NCBI GenBank assembly: GCA_964503145.1
Contig: CAZCYV010000001.1
Coordinates: 558,001-622,000, forward strand
From: RBG-16-57-11 sp964503145
Lineage (GTDB): Bacteria > Chloroflexota > Anaerolineae > Anaerolineales > UBA4823
Reading direction: 5' to 3'
Length of the DNA stretch: 64,000 nucleotides
Made by a program: the position numbers and the translations under genes. Below, piece after piece: positions 59,385-64,000 of the stretch. Every line of letters starts with the position of its first letter. The first letter of the stretch is position 1. The notes under the pieces were generated by a model. That model saw nothing but the letters and a program-made list of their open reading frames with translations, was not told the origin of the DNA and did no database searches.

Positions 59385-61676
59385 CTAGGGGCGCGTGATG
59401 GTCTGGATACTGGAGCAGCCCTGGAAGGTGGTCATCAGGGTGAAGGGGCCATCTGAGCCGCGTCGCGGTTTGGGCTGGAAGTCGATGATCACCTCGATGG
59501 TGTTGTTGGCGCGGAAGTACCCCGTCCACACCGGGCCGAAGACTTCCAGGATTGTGCCGTTGATCACCCAGCGCGAGCTGGGCACGGGGATGCCTTCGAT
59601 GGTGATCGAACTGACTGCAGCGCTGGTATTGTCCAGGGCGATGCGCAGGTAGTCCATCACATAAGGCTGGGTTTGAGTGACGCCGGAGGGGATGGTCAGG
59701 AACCAGCTCACCTTGTCGGCGAAGTTGCTGTTCTGATACGACCACACCGTGGTGCCCGGCGAAGGGCACACCGGCTGCCAAACGGTGATGCGGATGGTAG
59801 CGCTGGCGCTCAAGCCGCCGGCGTCGGTGACGGTAGCGGTAATGGTGTGGAAGCCTGTGCTCAGGGTGGTGGTGATGCTGGCGCCGGTGCCCAGCGAGCC
59901 GTTGATGCTCGAAGCCCAGCGGATCAGGTCGCTGATCAGCCCTTGCTGCGGATCATTGGCGGTGCCGCGGAAATTGATCGGGCGGGTGGAGACCAATGCC
60001 GCGTTGTTGGCGGGAGCATCGATGGTGATCGTGGGCGGATCATTGTGTTCGATGACGTAAATCACCACCGAGGCGCTGCCGGTCAGGCCGTCGCTATCGG
60101 TCACCGTAGCGATGATGGTGTGCACGCCGGGCGTCAGTCTGGAGTAGCTGAAGCTGCCGCCGGTGCCGATCTGGCCGTCGATGCTGGAGCGCCAGACGAG
60201 CTGTGAAGTCAGGTTGCCATCGGTGGCATCGATGGCGGTGCCGCTGAAGTTGATCGTGACGCCCATGTTGTACGAGGCGCCGCTGGTGGGCGAGAGGATG
60301 GTGACCACCGGCGGGCGGTCATCGACGACGCGGATGCTGATCGAGAGCGTGGTGGTCATGCCATCCGAGTCGGTCACGCTGGCGGTGATCACGTGCGTCC
60401 CAACCCGCAGCGTGGAACTGGAGACGTTGGCGCCGGTGCCGATGACGCCATCCAGGTCAGACGACCAGACGATGCTGGCGCTGATATCGCCATCTTCAGC
60501 ATCCGTCGCCACGCCCGAAAAGGCAATCGCCGAGGCGCGGGCGTAGTAAGCCCCATCCACCGGCGAAACAATGACCAGGTTGGGCGGCGTGCGCGGCTCG
60601 ATCACAATCGTGAGCGAAACGCTGGCCGTCTGGCCGTCCGAGTCGGTCACGCTGGCGGTGATGGTGTGCAGGCCGGCGGGCAGGTCCGAGCGGACAAAGG
60701 TCTGGGTGTTGCTCGCCAGCAAGACGCCGTTGTCGTACCATTGGATCAAATGGCTCAAATCGCCTTCGAACATTTCGCTGGCGAAGCCCAGGAAGGTGAT
60801 CTCCTCGCCCTGTTCGAAGCGGTCGCCGTCATGCGGGGTCCAGATGCCCACCGTCGGCGGCGGGTCAATGAACACCGAGACCGAATCGGTGGCCAGGTTG
60901 CCGCTGGAATCGGTCACCCGGGCGGTGATGATGTGGGTGCCCGGCGGGATCGTGCTGAGCAAGCAATCCCCGCCGGAACAGCTTCCGATCACTTCGCCAT
61001 CCAAAAGCCATTCGATGCTGGCGGTTAAATCCCCGTCATCGGGGTCGCTGGCCACAGCGGTGAAGTCGATCGTTTCGCCCTGTTCTACCACGTGCGGGTT
61101 GGCGGTGGGGAAAGTGATATCCACGGTCGGCAGGCCGCTGCCGCCTCCGCTGCCACCCGTGCCCGGACTGATGGCCACCTCCTTGACGATGGTGCGGCTG
61201 GTGGTCGAAGAAATCGTGAACGGCTGAATCGGCGTCAGCCCCAGGATGGGATCGTACAGGGCGGTGACGGTCACGTTGATGCGGTCGCGCAGGCGCACAT
61301 CGCCGCTGGTGGTGGGGGTGAACTGCGCGGTGCCGGGGCCGTGGTCATAGGTGATGATAATGGAATCCGGGGCGGTGAGCACCGTCATGCGCCGCACCGC
61401 CGCCTGGATGCCGGCCGTATCCAAGTAATAAGGGACGCCGTTGTCCGATGTGCCGGCAGCAGAGCCGTAGCGCGCGCCTTCGCGGCTGGCCGCCGCCACC
61501 GAGGTGTAGATGACCATCAAACGCCCCAATTCGATAATTCCGAAGACCAGCAGCAACAACAAAGGCAACACCAGGGCAAATTCCACCATGCCCTGGGCGC
61601 GCTCGGCGCGCGGCCGCGGTGAACGCGCTGGCCCCTGAATGGTTTCAGATGAGATCGGGTGGATTAAGCGGGTCAT
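59385..61676 (-). CDS. TadE-like anchor fused to five Ig-like repeats
   Basis: About 763 residues from ATG 61676, with GGGAG nine bases upstream; ATG 61697 and 61685 are also in frame. The N-terminus has the TadE signature (AQGMVEFALVLPLLLLLVFGIIELGR). After a Gly/Ser linker come five Ig-like units of about 90 residues, each opening with a proline-rich step (PPTVxI), a DGDL/DGDI acidic turn and HTITAxVTDSDG. They begin near residues 181, 272, 362, 453 and 545. A C-terminal domain of about 130 residues with two Cys follows. TadE proteins are normally about 150 residues, so this fusion is unusual. It is the first structural gene after the sigma/anti-sigma pair. Confidence 0.82.
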   Translation of the reverse strand: MTRLIHPISSETIQGPARSPRPRAERAQGMVEFALVLPLLLLLVFGIIELGRLMVIYTSVAAASREGARYGSAAGTSDNGVPYYLDTAGIQAAVRRMTVLTAPDSIIITYDHGPGTAQFTPTTSGDVRLRDRINVTVTALYDPILGLTPIQPFTISSTTSRTIVKEVAISPGTGGSGGGSGLPTVDITFPTANPHVVEQGETIDFTAVASDPDDGDLTASIEWLLDGEVIGSCSGGDCLLSTIPPGTHIITARVTDSSGNLATDSVSVFIDPPPTVGIWTPHDGDRFEQGEEITFLGFASEMFEGDLSHLIQWYDNGVLLASNTQTFVRSDLPAGLHTITASVTDSDGQTASVSLTIVIEPRTPPNLVIVSPVDGAYYARASAIAFSGVATDAEDGDISASIVWSSDLDGVIGTGANVSSSTLRVGTHVITASVTDSDGMTTTLSISIRVVDDRPPVVTILSPTSGASYNMGVTINFSGTAIDATDGNLTSQLVWRSSIDGQIGTGGSFSYSRLTPGVHTIIATVTDSDGLTGSASVVIYVIEHNDPPTITIDAPANNAALVSTRPINFRGTANDPQQGLISDLIRWASSINGSLGTGASITTTLSTGFHTITATVTDAGGLSASATIRITVWQPVCPSPGTTVWSYQNSNFADKVSWFLTIPSGVTQTQPYVMDYLRIALDNTSAAVSSITIEGIPVPSSRWVINGTILEVFGPVWTGYFRANNTIEVIIDFQPKPRRGSDGPFTLMTTFQGCSSIQTITRP

Positions 61677-61808
61677 GGTTCGCATCTCCCATTTCATTAC
61701 GCTTCAACTCGCCATCTCGCTAAGCCGTCAAAACGAGTAGGGCCTAAGGCCCTGCACGCGGCAGTCAAACAATATTACCATTCTAACAACGTCGCAACAA
61801 AAGTTACG

Positions 61809-62702
61809 TTACCCCGTGAGGCGTCCCCTGACAATTCTGTAAGTTGTCGCTCGCCCGCGGAATGGCGCGGCGCCGATCAAGCTGGCGCCGCTGCCCCCCG
61901 AGTCGAGCACGCGTTGCATGGCCGAGATACCGTTTTCGGCGATGGTCAGGACATTCTGAAAATCGGCGCGGGCGTCTTCGGGGGTGAAGCCCGAAAGCAA
62001 AACCACCAGCGGAGTCTGCTTAGAGAGCACATGCTGCAAATCCAAAGCCAGGCTTTGCGCCCGGCCGCGGTCGTGGCGGGCGACTCGATCTACCGAACGC
62101 ACCGCCCGGCCCACATGATAGGCGAAATTATTCACCGTAGCCGGGATCTGGTCGTAACGCGCCTCCAACACCAGAGCCTGCGCTTCGATCAAGCGGCGGT
62201 GAGCGAACTGGATGTGCAAGCGGGCATCGCCGGCGGCCGTAGGCGTCGCCAGGACGGCGATGTTTTCCATGGCGATCTTGACGGGGTAACCGATATCCCC
62301 TGGCAGCCAGGTGAGCGAGGCGCGCGAGACGCGCCCGGCGCTCAGCAGCAGCGTCACCAGCAACAGGTAGATCATCACCAGGCGCGGAGCGTAGGCGCGC
62401 CAGGTGGACGGGTAGCGCAGGCTGGAAATCGCCCAGCGCAGGTTCGGCGCGCGGGGGGCGGCGCTTTGCGCTTCGATACGCGCCACCAGCCTGCGGCGAG
62501 AAGCAGCTACAAAGCCGGGGCGCGGTTCAAACTCCTGGCGGCTTTTCTGCAGCCACAGGGCGGTCTCCAGCTCAGGCCTGAGCGCCGCGGCGTGTTCGGG
62601 GTGGTCGCTCAGCGCCTCTTCCAGGCTCCGCCCACCCGTCTGGAGCTGGTCCAGGCAGTCTTGAAAAACAAGGTCTCGCTTTTTACGCCGGTCAGGCGTC
62701 AT
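61809..62702 (-). CDS. DUF5667 membrane protein, probable anti-sigma-like partner
   Basis: 297 residues from ATG 62702, lying inside the last codons of the sigma factor gene (11-base overlap), so translation is coupled. Residues 1-55 are cytoplasmic and charged (DRRKKRDLVFQDCLDQL). A membrane span lies near 118-135. The outer part has the DUF5667 pattern TWLPGDIGYPVKIAMENIAV followed by long amphipathic helices. Position and layout match anti-sigma factors. It would hold the sigma factor at the membrane until a signal outside releases it. The inhibitory contact has not been recognised by motif. Confidence 0.8.
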   Translation of the reverse strand: MTPDRRKKRDLVFQDCLDQLQTGGRSLEEALSDHPEHAAALRPELETALWLQKSRQEFEPRPGFVAASRRRLVARIEAQSAAPRAPNLRWAISSLRYPSTWRAYAPRLVMIYLLLVTLLLSAGRVSRASLTWLPGDIGYPVKIAMENIAVLATPTAAGDARLHIQFAHRRLIEAQALVLEARYDQIPATVNNFAYHVGRAVRSVDRVARHDRGRAQSLALDLQHVLSKQTPLVVLLSGFTPEDARADFQNVLTIAENGISAMQRVLDSGGSGASLIGAAPFRGRATTYRIVRGRLTG

Positions 62703-63294
62703 CCTCCGACTCCTGTTTGAGCAACAATTTTCGCACGGCGGCGAGCGCACGGTGCTGTAAGACACGGACTGCGCCCGAAGAACGGCTCATCGCCTGCGCC
62801 GTTTCATCGGGCGAGAGGCCCACCAAAAACCGCAGCACCAGCACGGTGCGGTAGTCTTCACGCAACTGGCCGAGCGTCTGGCGCAACTCCCGGCGCTCCA
62901 GGTGCAGCGGCACGCTCACGGCGGGGTCAGGTTGCAGGTCGTCGATCAACTCCTGATCCAGCCCCGGGTCGTTGGCCCGCTTACGTGAGCGGCGGTAATG
63001 GTCGTAAAGTGCGTTGCGCGCCACCCGGAAGAGGAAGCCCGAGAAGGGCACGCCCCGCATCCGGTAGCCCGGCAGGGATTGCCAGGCGCGCAGGAAGACC
63101 TCTTCGGTCAGATCTTCTGCATCCAGTTGGTCATCCAGATGGGCGAAAAGGAAGCGAAAAACCAGCGGGGAATAAATTTCGTAGATCTGGCCAAACGCTT
63201 CGGCATCACCCTTCTGGGCCTGCTGGAGGAGGAGTGTCTCATCGACCTGCTGGCGCTCGGACATCCATCCTAACCTGGGAAACGCATCTTCCAT
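62692..63294 (-). CDS. ECF-type RNA polymerase sigma factor
   Basis: 200 residues. Region 2 is AFGQIYEIYSPLVFRFLFAH, DAEDLTEEVFLRAWQSLPGY and GFLFRVARNALYDHYR (the -10 recognition and DNA-melting helices). Region 4 is REDYRTVLVLRFLVGLSPDETAQAMSRSSGAVRVLQHRAL (the -35-binding helix-turn-helix). There is no region 1 or 3, as in ECF factors. The start is uncertain; ATG 63264 gives a shorter protein. It overlaps the DUF5667 gene by 11 bases. Genes for the Tad/Ig surface proteins follow on the same strand, so they are its likely targets. No ECF consensus promoter could be confirmed by eye. Confidence 0.93.
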   Translation of the reverse strand: MEDAFPRLGWMSERQQVDETLLLQQAQKGDAEAFGQIYEIYSPLVFRFLFAHLDDQLDAEDLTEEVFLRAWQSLPGYRMRGVPFSGFLFRVARNALYDHYRRSRKRANDPGLDQELIDDLQPDPAVSVPLHLERRELRQTLGQLREDYRTVLVLRFLVGLSPDETAQAMSRSSGAVRVLQHRALAAVRKLLLKQESEDDA

Positions 63295-63600
63295 GACTTT
63301 TGTTACACAAACACCGATCCGCTTTTCAATATCCTCAGTTGCTCACCGTGCTCCACCGCCACCGATCGAATGGTGGAATCCCTCATCTGGTCAGCGCTCA
63401 GGCTGGCTGAATAACCCCAACACCGGCTATTCACGCCTTTTGCTAAGCCCACCTCATGTATCACCATTATATATTAAAAACACACTGTCCGTTGCCACCT
63501 GATCCCGACTATAATACCCTTCTAAAGTACTATTGAAGTACTATTGGCCGCCTCCAGGAGGCCCTTCGAGCCTGCCGTTCACCCGCTGAGAAGACCCGCC
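63295..63600. other. Divergent intergenic region between ECF sigma and rsmA genes
   Basis: 306 bases with no supportable ORF. Toward rsmA there is a perfect TATAAT at 63510-63515 without a clear -35, followed by a short direct repeat (AGTACTATTG at 63527-63546). On the sigma side a TGTAAC 6-10 bases before the ATG may reflect autoregulation, but it is too close to the start to call a promoter. Confidence 0.4.
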
Positions 63601-64000
63601 ATGGATACGCCCCCGCCCAGCCCTGCCGAATTGCTACGCCGCTATGGCTTGCGCCCGCACAAAGGACTGGGGCAGAATTTCCTGATCGACGAAGCGGCCC
63701 TGCAACGCGTCGTGGAAGCGGCGGAATTGCAGCCCCAGGACGCGGCGCTGGAGGTCGGCCCTGGGCTGGGGAGCCTGACCCGTCTGCTGGCAAAGCGCAT
63801 CCGCCGGGTGGTGGCCGTGGAGCTGGATGCAGGGCTGATCCCGATCTTGCAAGAGGTCCTTTCCGACTTTCCCAACGTCCAGATCGTGCACGGAGACATC
63901 CTGGCGCTCGACCCAGATGAGGTGATGCGCGAAGCGGGCGCCACACCGGATTACTGCGTGGTCGCCAACATCCCTTATTACATCACCTCCGCCCTGATCC
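63601..64000 (+). CDS. rsmA: 16S rRNA dimethyladenosine transferase (3' end outside window)
   Basis: The first 133 codons are present. The motifs are clear: KGLGQNFLIDEAALQRVV near residues 20-37, the SAM-binding EVGPGLGSLT near 49-58, VVAVELDAGL, then VVANIPYYITSALI at the right edge, which is the N-x-P-Y catalytic motif. RsmA/KsgA methylates two adjacent adenines near the 3' end of 16S rRNA in late ribosome assembly. A TATAAT at 63510 may be its -10 box. ATG 63601 agrees with family starts after a short Pro-rich lead. Confidence 0.95.
   Translation, partial: MDTPPPSPAELLRRYGLRPHKGLGQNFLIDEAALQRVVEAAELQPQDAALEVGPGLGSLTRLLAKRIRRVVAVELDAGLIPILQEVLSDFPNVQIVHGDILALDPDEVMREAGATPDYCVVANIPYYITSALI

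Overview
The window (64 kb, GC-rich, no frameshifts among the main genes) looks like chromosome of a Chloroflexota bacterium, most likely class Anaerolineae. This is an inference from gene content and style, not from a search. The signs are many lipoproteins and membrane proteins with Thr/Pro-rich linkers, two DUF3048 lipoproteins, WD40 lipoproteins, DUF4388 plus MglA-like GTPase genes, giant multi-GAF kinases, and an ECF sigma/DUF5667 pair. I see no insertion sequence, phage, integrase or CRISPR array.

Layout. 1-4.6 kb: an acyltransferase cut by the left edge, a small lipoprotein, two tandem seven-bladed WD40 lipoproteins and a HELTH-motif protein. 4.68 kb: a selenocysteine tRNA gene. 4.9-8.5 kb: M50 site-2-type protease, membrane-anchored TPR protein, FmdB zinc ribbon, and tRNA-Asn on the other strand. 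8.7-22.3 kb: a signalling block read in one direction: DUF4388 protein, MglA-like GTPase, alpha/beta hydrolase, beta-helix hexapeptide protein, response regulator with a degenerate GGDEF domain, a 2509-residue histidine kinase with about ten GAF domains, a receiver, and a second hydrolase paralogue whose nucleophile serine is glycine. 22.3-27.2 kb: TPP riboswitch, thiamine pyrophosphokinase and a thiamine-type ABC importer, followed by a sulfurtransferase. 28-33.8 kb: small membrane proteins, two DUF3048 lipoproteins, HAD phosphatase, PPOX-like protein. 33.9-39.5 kb: pyrimidine operon pyrC-pyrB-pyrFE(fused)-pyrD with a promoter and leader hairpins, and surE upstream. 39.6-46.5 kb: coiled-coil membrane protein, aconitase, folP, a STAS-like protein, folK, thiolase. 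46.7-48.2 kb: GH1 glycosidase and tRNA-Ser. 48.3-54.9 kb: a molybdopterin-oxidoreductase-like TAT protein with a small membrane partner, divergent from a Rieske/cytochrome b/two dihaem cytochromes c operon. 54.95 kb: SRP RNA. 55.1-63.3 kb: a Tad-like surface cluster (TadG-like, TadE-like, a large secreted protein, a TadE-Ig-repeat fusion) behind an ECF sigma factor and its overlapping DUF5667 partner. The right edge cuts rsmA/ksgA.

How they work together. The pyr, thi and bc-complex operons are ordinary metabolism with readable regulation. The two parts most worth attention are the 8.7-22.3 kb signalling block, bracketed by an active and a probably dead copy of the same hydrolase, and the 55-63 kb surface cluster that pairs pseudopilin-like anchors with Ig repeats and has its own sigma/anti-sigma-like pair. 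All domain names below come from reading the protein sequences by eye; none was confirmed with a database search.
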